A stretch of DNA of 64,000 nt from Paenibacillus macquariensis (GTDB taxonomy: Bacteria > Bacillota > Bacilli > Paenibacillales > Paenibacillaceae): contig NZ_FTNK01000006.1 of NCBI RefSeq assembly GCF_900156375.1, positions 248,001 to 312,000 of the forward strand. Reading direction: 5' to 3'. Below are positions 44,181 through 52,461 of this stretch, in pieces (positions within the stretch are counted from its first letter, which is position 1; the number at the start of each line of letters is the position of its first letter). Below the pieces are notes generated by a model. It saw only the letters and a program-made list of their open reading frames with translations, made no database searches and was not told where the DNA came from. The position numbers and the translations under genes are program-made.

Positions 44181-44489
44181 CTAAAATAAGTAAATTAACT
44201 TAACACAAATAGCCCCCACAACAGAAACAACAATTACCCCAAATAAAGGCACCTTCTTTACAAGTACCAGTAACACAGCTACTATTCACGCAACAAACCC
44301 TACGATTGGTGTCTCAGCATCCACCTGAAATATGCCAGGAATGATTAATGCACTAAGTACAGCCAAGGGGAGATTATCCAGCAACCTGCTTCCTTTCTGT
44401 CTTGGATCTGACTTTTTCGTAATTAGCAGAGGCGTAAATCGAAATAGGAATGTGATAATACCCATTCCCAGGATCAATAATAGCGTCAT
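44181..44489 (-). pseudogene. azlD: Branched-chain amino-acid exporter subunit AzlD, interrupted by TGA
   Basis: The N-terminal 67 residues (ITFLFRFTPLLITK, then LPLAVLSALIIPGI) are typical of AzlD, the small partner of AzlC. The frame stops at a TGA (44286-44288). Beyond it the same frame continues with AzlD-like hydrophobic residues (IVAVLLVLVKKVPLFG, then VIVVSVVGAI) to a TAG at 44181, giving the family length of about 100. A single TGG to TGA change would explain this. azlD overlaps azlC by 4 bp. Confidence 0.75.
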
Positions 44490-45202
44490 ACGACTTCACT
44501 CCTATTCTTCTCATCTTGTATACAGTTACCAACGAATGCCCCGATTACCATGGCTACCAATACCGTAGATGTTCCTAAATATGGATCTAACAACCACGAG
44601 GAGACCGCTGCTGAGATACTGATAGCTATGTTCCGTTTACTTCCCCGTAATTGAGGAATTATCAGCGCGATCAGTAAGACATATAACGAAGTATTAAGTG
44701 CCGGCAGAATGCTAATTGGAATATAACCTGCAAGCAGTATTCCAGCATACGTTGCTATTAATGTAACAGCATAAGGTGGGAACGCTAACCCTAGTAAGTA
44801 AGGAATAGTGTGGCTTCCAACTTGCCTACGATGCTTTTCAGACATCATACTTACCGCAAATACCTCTTCTGTTAACCCGAATCCAATAAGTCCTTTAAAG
44901 ATGGTCCAAGTGTCACGATTCAACCTTTGAGAAAATGACATGCTTATAACAAAATATCTTAAATTTATTATCACAGTGAGAAGTAGAATAATCGGTGCTG
45001 CGGTTCCCGCCGCTAACAATTTAGCACCTATGAACTGACTTGCTCCTGCATACACTAACGCAGATAACATAAACACTTCCCAATTCCCTAAGGAAAGAGC
45101 TTTACCCACAAGTCCGAATGTGATAGATGCTGGGATATAGCCTATGACGATAGGAACGGAATCAAGAAATCCTTTTTTGAGTTGTTCCACGTTATTTGCC
45201 AT
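44486..45202 (-). CDS. azlC: AzlC-family branched-chain amino-acid exporter subunit
   Basis: A 238-residue polytopic membrane protein with the AzlC signatures SVPIVIGYIPASITFGLVG and SALVYAGASQFIGAKLLA. With AzlD it exports branched-chain amino acids or analogues. Its partner gene carries a nonsense codon, so the exporter may be inactive unless the truncated AzlD suffices. Confidence 0.9.
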   Translation of the reverse strand: MANNVEQLKKGFLDSVPIVIGYIPASITFGLVGKALSLGNWEVFMLSALVYAGASQFIGAKLLAAGTAAPIILLLTVIINLRYFVISMSFSQRLNRDTWTIFKGLIGFGLTEEVFAVSMMSEKHRRQVGSHTIPYLLGLAFPPYAVTLIATYAGILLAGYIPISILPALNTSLYVLLIALIIPQLRGSKRNIAISISAAVSSWLLDPYLGTSTVLVAMVIGAFVGNCIQDEKNRSEVV

Positions 45203-45335
45203 GATTAATAAATCCTTCCCTAAGTTCTTTCATACAAATATCCTCCTTAACACTGCTACTTTAAGGTGAATTGTACCTCATCCATATTATTGTTATAAAT
45301 ATCCAGTTCTGTGTGAATACACCATACCAATAAGA

Positions 45336-45363
45336 AAAACCTGATGGAAAAATCTCCATCAGG
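45336..45363 (-). terminator. Rho-independent terminator
   Basis: A perfect 9-bp stem (45340-45348 with 45355-45363) with a 6-base loop, followed on the minus strand by a T run. It ends the GNAT transcript that stops at 45391. Confidence 0.85.
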
Positions 45364-45390
45364 CTCTTTGTCACATATAATAAAGTTACT

Positions 45391-45822
45391 CTATTCTTCT
45401 TCGTCCTCTACTTCGTATATACACTGGAATCGCTCAACACCTGGATAGATTTCACCCAGACTGACAACAACGAATCCGATATTACGATAAAAGTCTACCG
45501 CATCTTCATCCGTCTCCGTGATTATTCGAGATGGCTTTTGCGCTTCAAGCAACTCAAAGAATATTCCGCGTCCATAGCCCTTAAGTCGATTTTCCGGCAA
45601 AATAGCCAAATGATTAACCGTAAGAACTCTCTCTTCGTCGATCTCAAAACCAATTAAGCCTACCAACAATTTCTCATCCTCAAAGCCGTACAACTTCCAA
45701 GACTCCGTCTCTTCATAATGCTTAATAGCCCCATCCAAAGATTTATCATCTGGAAAAACAGCGTAGGACAATAGCTCTGTCACTTCCGGTTTGCGAATAT
45801 ATGATTTTACGTTAACTAACAT
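45391..45822 (-). CDS. GNAT-family N-acetyltransferase
   Basis: A 143-residue acetyltransferase with the acetyl-CoA loop in PENRLKGYGRGIFFELL and VDFYRNIGFVVV. The substrate is unknown. The ATG at 45822 follows GGAGG by 11 bases; the frame opens 21 bases upstream through the ribosome site. A monocistronic unit with its own terminator. Confidence 0.8.
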   Translation of the reverse strand: MLVNVKSYIRKPEVTELLSYAVFPDDKSLDGAIKHYEETESWKLYGFEDEKLLVGLIGFEIDEERVLTVNHLAILPENRLKGYGRGIFFELLEAQKPSRIITETDEDAVDFYRNIGFVVVSLGEIYPGVERFQCIYEVEDEEE

Positions 45823-45954
45823 GTTTATGTATACCTCCAGCAATTTTGTTCAAGTTAATAACTCTACTACGTTACTTTAAAGGGTTTGATGGATAATATC
45901 AACTTGGATTCACCCTATAAGACTGAATTAACACGCAGAGGGGACATGATCATA

Positions 45955-46517
45955 TCACTTGGTGTGAATCATCATTTCAACCAAGGTAAGATTCGGCCAG
46001 CGTGTTAGCCACTCCTTATCTGCCACCCTTTTCATGAAATAGGTTGTATCCTCATTACGTGAGGATTGCCTTACCTTCAACTGAAATAAATCATCCAGCC
46101 CATACGGGGCGATAATACGCATATGATCTAACTTATCTAGATATACACCCACTGCCGTTGCTGTCTCTGGCCAGCAGCTCATGGCATCATTGGTTGAATT
46201 ATATGGTTCCACATGATTGCGTAGATGCATTCGAGCTTGATTCTTTACTGACCAGTAATCTTTCTTATCCGCTGTATTCAACAATTTGGTAAGAAGCATA
46301 TCCCTCTCTTCAGAAATATCGGAAGATTCTAATAGATTACATCAATATCATTAAGTGGTGTCTCATGATCATAGCCATGAAGTACATCCCATACACGATT
46401 TCTCACATATCCAGCAGCAATACAACTGTCTGGAAGATTTAGTGCCCGAACGAGCTCCAGGTCCTTACGAACCTCATCACGATTCATTATGTTCTCTAAT
46501 TGAAAAAAATAATTCAT
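45955..46517 (-). pseudogene. Nucleotidyltransferase-family (NTP_transf_6) gene with a frameshift
   Basis: Two minus-strand frames read one protein of about 187 residues. The first has SCIAAGYVRNRVWDVLHG and the catalytic LNDIDVIY. The second continues SSDISEERDMLLTKLLN, NQARMHLRNH and ATAVGVYLD to the C-terminus. A single lost base at about 46337, right after the catalytic DID, separates them. Intact members are 185-195 residues. It is either a recent pseudogene or a sequencing error. Confidence 0.8.
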
Positions 46518-46607
46518 GTAGGATGCTCCCCTCTAAGGTTTCCTTCTGTTTGTTGGTCCTAGCGAAGACTTTGCCATGTCATGTATAATGAATACTAATA
46601 ACTAGAT

Positions 46608-46690
46608 AGATTGAACTAAAGACGAACCCCCATATTCATGATTCGCTTTAGAAATGATTGAAGTTGTGAACGCAAACTTTAGTTCAATCT
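46608..46690 (+). repeat. 14-bp inverted repeat upstream of the yneQ-like gene
   Basis: Perfect arms at 46608-46621 and 46677-46690 enclose 55 bases, ending 25 bp before the start codon. It could fold in the 5' leader of the following gene or be the relic of a small mobile sequence. Confidence 0.5.
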
Positions 46691-46715
46691 TTATAGATAG
46701 GGATGAATAGCAGCT

Positions 46716-47018
46716 ATGGCATTTGGCATTAACCGAGAAGAATTATCGCAATGGAAAGCAGCCGTAAATCGAGGGGAAATTGCTTACCTCACTCATTACT
46801 GGATCGATCCTCGATTTCCTAATATCAACACCGTTACCAAGGTAGGCTGTACAGATCTAGAACGTCTGTCTGAATGGTGTATCGCAAACGAATTGCCACC
46901 TAAATATATTCATCATCGCACGATGTTTCCTCATTTCGACCTTATCGGTCCTAAGCAACGTGATATATTAATTCAAGAGCAATTGTGGAGTCATCTAGAA
47001 CGATTCGGGATGATGTAA
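46716..47018 (+). CDS. YneQ-like small conserved protein
   Basis: A 100-residue protein starting MAFGINREELSQWKAAV, with LTHYWIDPRFP, VTKVGCTDLERL and MFPHFDLIGPKQ. This resembles Bacillus YneQ, a conserved cytosolic protein of unknown function; I make the match from memory of the pattern. AGGGATG lies ahead of the ATG. A strong terminator follows. Confidence 0.7.
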   Translation: MAFGINREELSQWKAAVNRGEIAYLTHYWIDPRFPNINTVTKVGCTDLERLSEWCIANELPPKYIHHRTMFPHFDLIGPKQRDILIQEQLWSHLERFGMM

Positions 47019-47043
47019 TAAATCCATCCCAAGGGTCCACAAT

Positions 47044-47089
47044 AAAGGCAGCTTAGGACTTGTAGTTACCAAGTTCTAAGCTGCCTTTA
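47044..47089. terminator. Bidirectional terminator
   Basis: A 16-bp stem with at most one mismatch (GGCAGCTTAGGACTTG with CAAGTTCTAAGCTGCC) has A residues on the left and T residues on the right. It serves the yneQ-like gene and the convergent ywbE. Confidence 0.9.
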
Positions 47090-47127
47090 TGTATTCCTCG
47101 TTGGCTATTCATCACTCCATAAGGAGC

Positions 47128-47325
47128 TTATTTCTGAATAATATGTTGTACACGTCCAACCTGACCACTGGTTAAACGAACTTTAATACCATGCGGATGT
47201 TTCGGTGAGTTGGTAAGGATATCCTTGACGATTCCGCGAGTTAACTTACCCGTAGGTTGATCTTGCTTAAGTACGATATCTACTTCAAGTCCTGAAGATA
47301 TTGTTGATCTTAGTTGACCATTCAT
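47128..47325 (-). CDS. ywbE: YwbE family protein (DUF2196)
   Basis: A 65-residue protein matching the YwbE family almost end to end: ISSGLEVDIVLKQDQPTGKL, GIVKDILTNSPKHPHGIKV and LTSGQVGRVQHI. It is a small basic beta protein of unknown function, found widely in Firmicutes. Confidence 0.9.
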   Translation of the reverse strand: MNGQLRSTISSGLEVDIVLKQDQPTGKLTRGIVKDILTNSPKHPHGIKVRLTSGQVGRVQHIIQK

Positions 47326-47434
47326 TGTTATTCACTTCCTATATATCATTTATTTATGATGAGAAATTCCGTCAAATAAAACGATACAGGAACTACCCTC
47401 GTTATGCAAATGAAATTGACTGTGATCTATGGAA

Positions 47435-47887
47435 CTATTGAGCTGAAAGTCCTAACTTCTTCAATAGCTCAATCGCTTGTTTCTTCTCTTCCATGTCTAA
47501 TCCTCCAACAGAGTCTACGATTTTATTCTGATGTTGAGGAAAGACCTCTTCAATAAAAGCTCTTCCTTCAACCGTAAGGTCAGCGAATATGACACGACGA
47601 TCGTCTGGAGAAGCGATTCTAACAAGCAAATTTTTATTCTGAAGCTTATCCACCACGTACGTAATATTTCCACTTGAAATAAGGACTTTCTCTCCGATCT
47701 TCTGTAGAGGTTGAGGACCCTTATGATATAGCAGATCTAACACGCCAAACTCCGTGGAATTCAACCCAAAACTCTGGACACTACGAATGGAGTGCGACAT
47801 AACTGAATTATAGGCACGTGCCAACACAATAAATAGATCAAGCGATAGCTCATCATTATTCTTTGAGTTTCCCATATTTTCTTCCAT
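47435..47887 (-). CDS. MarR-family transcription regulator
   Basis: A 150-residue winged-helix regulator: GLNSTEFGVLDLLYHKG, LQKIGEKVLISSGNITYVV and the wing DRRVIFADLTVEG. No cysteine is at the usual OhrR sensor position. The ATG at 47887 (MEENMGN) lies eight bases after GGAGG. That ribosome site is part of a 44-bp perfect palindrome that also overlaps the predicted -10, so MarR probably represses itself. It lies downstream of pdaA. Confidence 0.9.
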   Translation of the reverse strand: MEENMGNSKNNDELSLDLFIVLARAYNSVMSHSIRSVQSFGLNSTEFGVLDLLYHKGPQPLQKIGEKVLISSGNITYVVDKLQNKNLLVRIASPDDRRVIFADLTVEGRAFIEEVFPQHQNKIVDSVGGLDMEEKKQAIELLKKLGLSAQ

Positions 47888-47895
47888 TAACAAAA

Positions 47896-47939
47896 CCTCC
47901 GAATGCATTATCTTTAATTAAAGATAATGCATTCGGAGG
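47896..47939 (-). promoter_or_regulatory. 44-bp perfect palindrome: probable MarR operator and hairpin
   Basis: Every base of 47896-47917 pairs with 47918-47939. The core TATCTTTAATTAAAGATA has the look of a MarR-type operator. The 3' arm contains the GGAGG ribosome site of marR. On the minus strand the hairpin is followed by TTTTG, so it can also act as the terminator of pdaA, whose stop is 14 bp upstream. Confidence 0.85.
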
Positions 47940-47950
47940 CCTATTGTCAA
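47921..47950 (-). promoter_or_regulatory. Predicted marR promoter
   Basis: TTGACA (47945-47950), an 18-bp spacer and TATCTT (47921-47926) on the minus strand. The -10 lies inside the palindrome, and transcripts would start near 47914, within its second half. Confidence 0.6.
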
Positions 47951-47952
47951 AC

Positions 47953-48744
47953 TTAATATGTCTTTTTCTGCATTTGAGTCAGACTCTTGAATTCATATCC
48001 CTGTTTTCTAGCATCATCTATGATCCGTGTCATAGCCTCTGTATTGTCTTTAGAAACCGAATGCAGCAATATAACTGCACCTGGATGAAGTTGATTCATG
48101 ACTTGCGTGTACGCATACTGTGAACCCTTTTGGGTCGCTGGATCCCAATCTTTATAAGCAGCAGACCAGAATACATTCGTATATCCCTCAGTACGGCTAG
48201 CCACTAGCATTGATTCATTAAAAATCCCTCGAGGAGCGCGGAGAAAAGTCATTTCCTTTTGACTAGTTATATCGGCTACAGCCGTCTTTACCTTCAGCAA
48301 TTCACTCTTCAATTGATCGTTAGAAATCTGAGTCACATCAGGATGACTCCACGAATGATTCCCCACAATATGGCCCTCTGAGACCATTCTTTGAACCAAT
48401 TCTGGCTTATCCTTTACATAGTGTCCTGTTACAAAAAAAATAGTAGGAACTTTTTTTTCTTTTAGGATATCGAGAATTTTCGCTGTATAACCATTCTCAT
48501 ACCCATTATCGAAGGTCAAAAAAATCTCTTTTTGATTCGTATCCCCAAGAAAGATGGCTCCATGCTTTTCAAGAATGCTTTTGAACCCTTCCTCATTTAT
48601 TGACGGAAGTTGACCATTTTTACTTTTCTTAAAACCAAAGTGGTACGCTCGTTGATCAGGGTTAGCTTCTGCTGTTGCTATGGGTTGAACGATTTCACAA
48701 ATTAATAAAAGACAACCCAAAATAAGAAAGATACGACGTTTCAT
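47953..48744 (-). CDS. pdaA: Delta-lactam-biosynthetic de-N-acetylase PdaA
   Basis: PdaA removes the acetyl group from muramic acid after stem-peptide cleavage, the step needed to form muramic delta-lactam in the spore cortex. The 263-residue protein has a signal peptide (MKRRIFLILGCLLLICEIV). The PdaA-type catalytic motif is TFDNGYENG instead of TFDDG, with metal histidines in HSWSHPDV and the arginine in RAPRG. The start at 48744 follows GAGGTG by 11 bases. Confidence 0.93.
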   Translation of the reverse strand: MKRRIFLILGCLLLICEIVQPIATAEANPDQRAYHFGFKKSKNGQLPSINEEGFKSILEKHGAIFLGDTNQKEIFLTFDNGYENGYTAKILDILKEKKVPTIFFVTGHYVKDKPELVQRMVSEGHIVGNHSWSHPDVTQISNDQLKSELLKVKTAVADITSQKEMTFLRAPRGIFNESMLVASRTEGYTNVFWSAAYKDWDPATQKGSQYAYTQVMNQLHPGAVILLHSVSKDNTEAMTRIIDDARKQGYEFKSLTQMQKKTY

Positions 48745-48810
48745 CGGAGACCGGTCACCTCTATACAAGATTTCATGGTTAATTACCAAGTTAGAGGTAA
48801 TATTCCACAT

Positions 48811-49263
48811 CTACTCATAAGATATGTACCGTTTGAACAATAGTCGAAGTATTCCGTATCCTATGCACACACCAGTGACATTGAGTATTACGTCATCAAT
48901 ATCACAACTGCCCACTCGTAGCAACATCTGAGATAACTCTAATACCGTTACGATAAGGACGAAATAAACCATTAATCGCCAATAAGATCTCAGCCTTTTA
49001 AAAAGAATTGGGAGTATTAATCCAAATGGAACAAAAACTCCGATATTTCCGAATAGATTAATGATCCAAGCAGCGTTAGATGCCTGATGGATACTTCGAA
49101 TAAAGAGCCCTATGGTTTCGAATGGAACTATATTATACACAAGGGGTCCGTTAGCGTGTCTTGTACGACCAAAACCAATAAACATCCAATACAATAGGCA
49201 TGCACTATATACAATAATCAGAACTCCAAGGATACGTTGGCGCCTATTCCATCTAATAGTCAC
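48811..49263 (-). CDS. VanZ-family membrane protein
   Basis: A 150-residue VanZ-like protein with four to five helices, YNIVPFETIG at the first outer loop, NLFGNIGVFVPFGLILP and the conserved CDIDDVILNVTG. VanZ proteins can lower teicoplanin or lipoglycopeptide susceptibility, but most chromosomal members have no known role. It lies just upstream of pdaA and 14 bp downstream of rpiA, in an rpiA-vanZ-pdaA order. Confidence 0.85.
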   Translation of the reverse strand: MTIRWNRRQRILGVLIIVYSACLLYWMFIGFGRTRHANGPLVYNIVPFETIGLFIRSIHQASNAAWIINLFGNIGVFVPFGLILPILFKRLRSYWRLMVYFVLIVTVLELSQMLLRVGSCDIDDVILNVTGVCIGYGILRLLFKRYISYE

Positions 49264-49277
49264 ACTCGCTCAACCCC

Positions 49278-49949
49278 CTACTTACGTTTCAAGACTTCCA
49301 CAATGCCATCATAATGAGCAATCACCGCTAGATCAGCTCGTCCAATAAATAGACCGTTATCTACAACACCGGGAATATTGAGAATTTCATTGTGAAGTTT
49401 AAGTGGGGCCGCAATCGTTGCGAAGTTGCAATCCACAATGTAATTCCCATTGTCGGTGATAAATAGCTGTTCTTCATCTGTACGTAACTGGGTTCGACAA
49501 CCAAGTCTTTGCAGTGAGTTAAGTGTCCACTCCACAGCAAATGGAACGACTTCAACGGGAAGCGGGAATTGACCTAACGTATGGACCAACTTACGCTCAT
49601 CCGCAACGATAATCAATCTTTTGCTATGATGGGCTACAATCTTTTCTCTGAGAAGTGCCCCCCCTCCACCTTTTATCAAGTGCAAATCTAGATCAACTTC
49701 GTCAGCTCCGTCAATCGTAAGATCCAGACCATCTATTTCGTGAAAAGGAATAATAGGTATCCCAAGTTCCATAGCCTGTCTCTCCGATGCTTTAGAGGTC
49801 GCTACTGCCTGTATCGATAGACCTTCCTTTACACGTTCCCCAATCTTTTGGATCGCCCAATAGGCGGTAGAACCTGTCCCTAGACCCACTTTCATACCAT
49901 CCTCAATGTATTGCACAGCATATTCTGCTGCAATTCTCTTCATATTCAT
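49278..49949 (-). CDS. rpiA: Ribose-5-phosphate isomerase A
   Basis: RpiA interconverts ribose-5-phosphate and ribulose-5-phosphate in the pentose phosphate pathway. The phosphate loop GLGTGSTAYW, the catalytic region DGADEVDLDLHLIKGGGGAL and the lysine in LLREKIVA are intact in 223 residues. I start at the ATG at 49949, eight bases after GGGAGTG; the frame is open 72 bases further without family residues. Confidence 0.95.
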   Translation of the reverse strand: MNMKRIAAEYAVQYIEDGMKVGLGTGSTAYWAIQKIGERVKEGLSIQAVATSKASERQAMELGIPIIPFHEIDGLDLTIDGADEVDLDLHLIKGGGGALLREKIVAHHSKRLIIVADERKLVHTLGQFPLPVEVVPFAVEWTLNSLQRLGCRTQLRTDEEQLFITDNGNYIVDCNFATIAAPLKLHNEILNIPGVVDNGLFIGRADLAVIAHYDGIVEVLKRK

Positions 49950-50085
49950 TAGATTCACACTCCCATAGAGAAATGATGTTTCGTTTATACAAAAGGCTGA
50001 ACTTATCGGATCCCACTCCATAGGATGATGATTACATCGTTATTGGAATGGGTCGTATATGCTCAGCCATCTGTTATTATGACAT

Positions 50086-50970
50086 TTAAGAATTAAAGAC
50101 GAGGACGACAGAATCAGATCTAGGTTCATAACCAACCTTCATATAAATATGGTTAGAGATAGGATTACTCAAATCCGTATATAAACTTGCAAATTCATAG
50201 GGGCCACGTAACATATTTCGCGTTAGTGTTGACACGCAGGAACACGCATACCCTTTATTTCGATGTTCGAATGGCGTGTATACCATATTAACGACAGCTC
50301 CGTGTAATGTCGGTCTTGTCTGCTGGGCCATGGATACTGGTTCAACATCATCCCATAGATAGATAGCAGATTGTTCCGTCCCACGTTTGGCCATCTCAAG
50401 CGCCTGTTTAAGGGTTATTTCTTCTAAAGCTTCTTTAGAAAAATCATAAACCCACTGACCTAGCATGGGAATATCACGTAATTCAGCAGCTCTAAAAATA
50501 CCTGGACTCAACTTCACATCTTTCACTTTCGTGCAGGCATAAATCCGTTGGTCCATCTGAACCACATAGGATTTCCCCGTTGCTTCTTTCCATTTATCTG
50601 CAAACAAATGAGCTGTCTCATGAAATGCAATAATACTGGGAACTTGAATGACTTCTTGATGAAGGATATGATCGATTGCTACAGTGATAGCATTAGATCG
50701 CATATCATCGCTTTGCACCTTGTCGCTAATATAAACAATGAGATGGGCAGTGGTCTTCAGTAGAACAAGTATATCTTGCTCTTCATCGCTTACAATTGCC
50801 ATAAATGGTAACGGACCCTCGTGATGAGCATCTTTAGCCGTATGCTTAATTGATTGGACTAATCGGTATGCAATACCCAGTGGAAGATTATTAAGCACTT
50901 CATTCTCCATTAACAACGGTTCAGCGCGATCTAAGAAATCAGATGGATCATCATAACTCTGAATATGCAT
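50086..50970 (-). CDS. GNAT-family N-acetyltransferase with an extended N-terminal domain
   Basis: A 294-residue protein: about 150 N-terminal residues of uncertain fold, then a GNAT domain with VYTPFEHRNKGYACSCVSTL (acetyl-CoA loop) and NHIYMKVGYEPRSDS. It matches a common Bacillales group of tandem or degenerate GNAT proteins. The substrate is unknown. The frame begins MHIQSYDDPSDFL after GAAGGGAG. Confidence 0.8.
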   Translation of the reverse strand: MHIQSYDDPSDFLDRAEPLLMENEVLNNLPLGIAYRLVQSIKHTAKDAHHEGPLPFMAIVSDEEQDILVLLKTTAHLIVYISDKVQSDDMRSNAITVAIDHILHQEVIQVPSIIAFHETAHLFADKWKEATGKSYVVQMDQRIYACTKVKDVKLSPGIFRAAELRDIPMLGQWVYDFSKEALEEITLKQALEMAKRGTEQSAIYLWDDVEPVSMAQQTRPTLHGAVVNMVYTPFEHRNKGYACSCVSTLTRNMLRGPYEFASLYTDLSNPISNHIYMKVGYEPRSDSVVLVFNS

Positions 50971-51047
50971 GATTCAATCTCCCTTCATCAGTCCATTTTT
51001 TCTACCATAACACACTAACGGGAAAAGAACAGGATGAATTGTTGTAT

Positions 51048-51476
51048 TTAACCATTTTCAGTATTCGTTAACACCTTTTCTAAACGATTTAGCACTTCTA
51101 TTTCTTCCTCATGAATCGCTGATTCATGAATAGCTACACCAGATAATAACTTACCTTTCTGTTTAGCGTTTCTAATGTTATGAAGCAGTACATTCTCAGC
51201 CTCATTAAGTTTAAGTTCACCACGCACGCCCATTACCCGACAAAGATAGGCGTGCATATCTTGCTCCCCAACCATATAAGAGGTGTGAAACAACGCAACA
51301 AGTGTTTCTCCATCCTTATCTTGCCATTGGTTTGTCATATGAACCGTATATTGTAATGAAGTAGCAGCCGGTCCATTACTTGTTCGCTTCTCTGCAATAA
51401 TCTGCGAATTCTTCCATGCTAACACACTAGCTGCACCTAACATTATGATGGCAACTACAAATGCAACATATATCAC
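51048..51476 (-). CDS. Membrane-anchored hypothetical protein
   Basis: A 142-residue protein with one N-terminal helix (VAFVVAIIMLGAASVLAW) and a soluble domain that ends in a charged helix (EEEIEVLNRLEKVL). I do not recognise the family. AAAGGAG precedes the ATG. It lies 37 bp downstream of the P-loop kinase-like gene on the same strand, so the two may be co-transcribed. Confidence 0.6.
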   Translation of the reverse strand: MIYVAFVVAIIMLGAASVLAWKNSQIIAEKRTSNGPAATSLQYTVHMTNQWQDKDGETLVALFHTSYMVGEQDMHAYLCRVMGVRGELKLNEAENVLLHNIRNAKQKGKLLSGVAIHESAIHEEEIEVLNRLEKVLTNTENG

Positions 51477-51513
51477 TTTGTATTCTCCTTTATGAGCTCG
51501 TTCCTAAGAACAC

Positions 51514-52359
51514 TCAATGACCTAATAGTGTTTGTAGAAGCTCTTGTCTCAGTTGTTCACGATCATAATGTGAGTTATCAATCGTTGTCCGTGAAAGAGA
51601 TAGCTCATTCATAATTCTCTGTTCCAATTGTTTTCTAGCGTGAAGTACTTGTAGCGTCCCGTCCATTCCAGCATAGCCACGGGCTTGTCCGTATCCTTGG
51701 AGCGTATAATAATCCACGAATCCACTAGACCATTCCTTTGGTCGTTCTTCCACTGCTTTCTTGAATGTGATATCGTATTCCTTCTGGTCCAAATAAATTA
51801 ACATCGGATTCAGCAAACCAATCGCATCCTCCAATTGCCGAACATAATGAATCGATTCCGCTTCACTTCGGTTATGTTTGACCATACTCATCGTAACAGG
51901 GTTCTGGATGAAACAACATTCAAATACATATATTTTCTTTTGGACTGTCGCTGCCTCTGCGAACCTCTTCCATTTAGCCGCAATAAGCTCCATATTCCGT
52001 TCAAAAGATATTTCATAAATGTCCTGTTTAAAAATATCGTCATACAGCGATTGGGGTAGTCGAGATTGATCATCCTGTTGCATCTTTCCATAGGATAAGA
52101 AATAATTACCCTCTTCATAAAATGCCGTTCGATTGATCAGCATTTGATGACTCTCATGTTGACCACACAACGCCTCCCATTCCTCCGGCGTGAAGATAGC
52201 AACACCTTCATAGTCAGCTGGATGATCCACGTCTCCTTCTAACACTAATTGAACATCCTTACCTTGTTCTTTAAGAATATCGTAAACAATCTGAGCACCC
52301 GTTGATTTCCCTGAACCTGGTAGCCCCTCGACTAATATTAGTTTCGTATTTAAGTTCAA
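51514..52359 (-). CDS. P-loop NTPase (AAA/kinase-like)
   Basis: A 281-residue protein whose N-terminus LILVEGLPGSGKSTGAQIVYD is a clear Walker A. YVFECCFIQNPVTM resembles a kinase core strand. A C-terminal helix follows. It looks like a small-molecule kinase or zeta-toxin-like phosphotransferase, but the substrate is unknown. I chose a TTG start (52359), five bases after GAGGTG, which places the P-loop near the start as usual. Confidence 0.75.
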   Translation of the reverse strand: MNLNTKLILVEGLPGSGKSTGAQIVYDILKEQGKDVQLVLEGDVDHPADYEGVAIFTPEEWEALCGQHESHQMLINRTAFYEEGNYFLSYGKMQQDDQSRLPQSLYDDIFKQDIYEISFERNMELIAAKWKRFAEAATVQKKIYVFECCFIQNPVTMSMVKHNRSEAESIHYVRQLEDAIGLLNPMLIYLDQKEYDITFKKAVEERPKEWSSGFVDYYTLQGYGQARGYAGMDGTLQVLHARKQLEQRIMNELSLSRTTIDNSHYDREQLRQELLQTLLGH

Positions 52360-52417
52360 GTCCTCACCTCTTATACCTATTTTAAGAAATTTCACTTGAT
52401 ATAGCAAAGGGCGTTAC

Positions 52418-52445
52418 AAAAAAAAGCCCACTCCCTTTGAGGGGC
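52418..52445 (-). terminator. Rho-independent terminator
   Basis: On the minus strand GCCCCTC pairs with GAG-T-GGGC (one bulge) and runs into eight T residues. It ends the GNAT gene whose stop is at 52462. Confidence 0.75.
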
Positions 52446-52461
52446 GCAAATGGATGTTCGT

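Noticed and set aside
44286..44288. TGA in azlD as a selenocysteine codon
   Set aside because: AzlD is not a selenoprotein family and no SECIS-like hairpin follows; a nonsense mutation is simpler.
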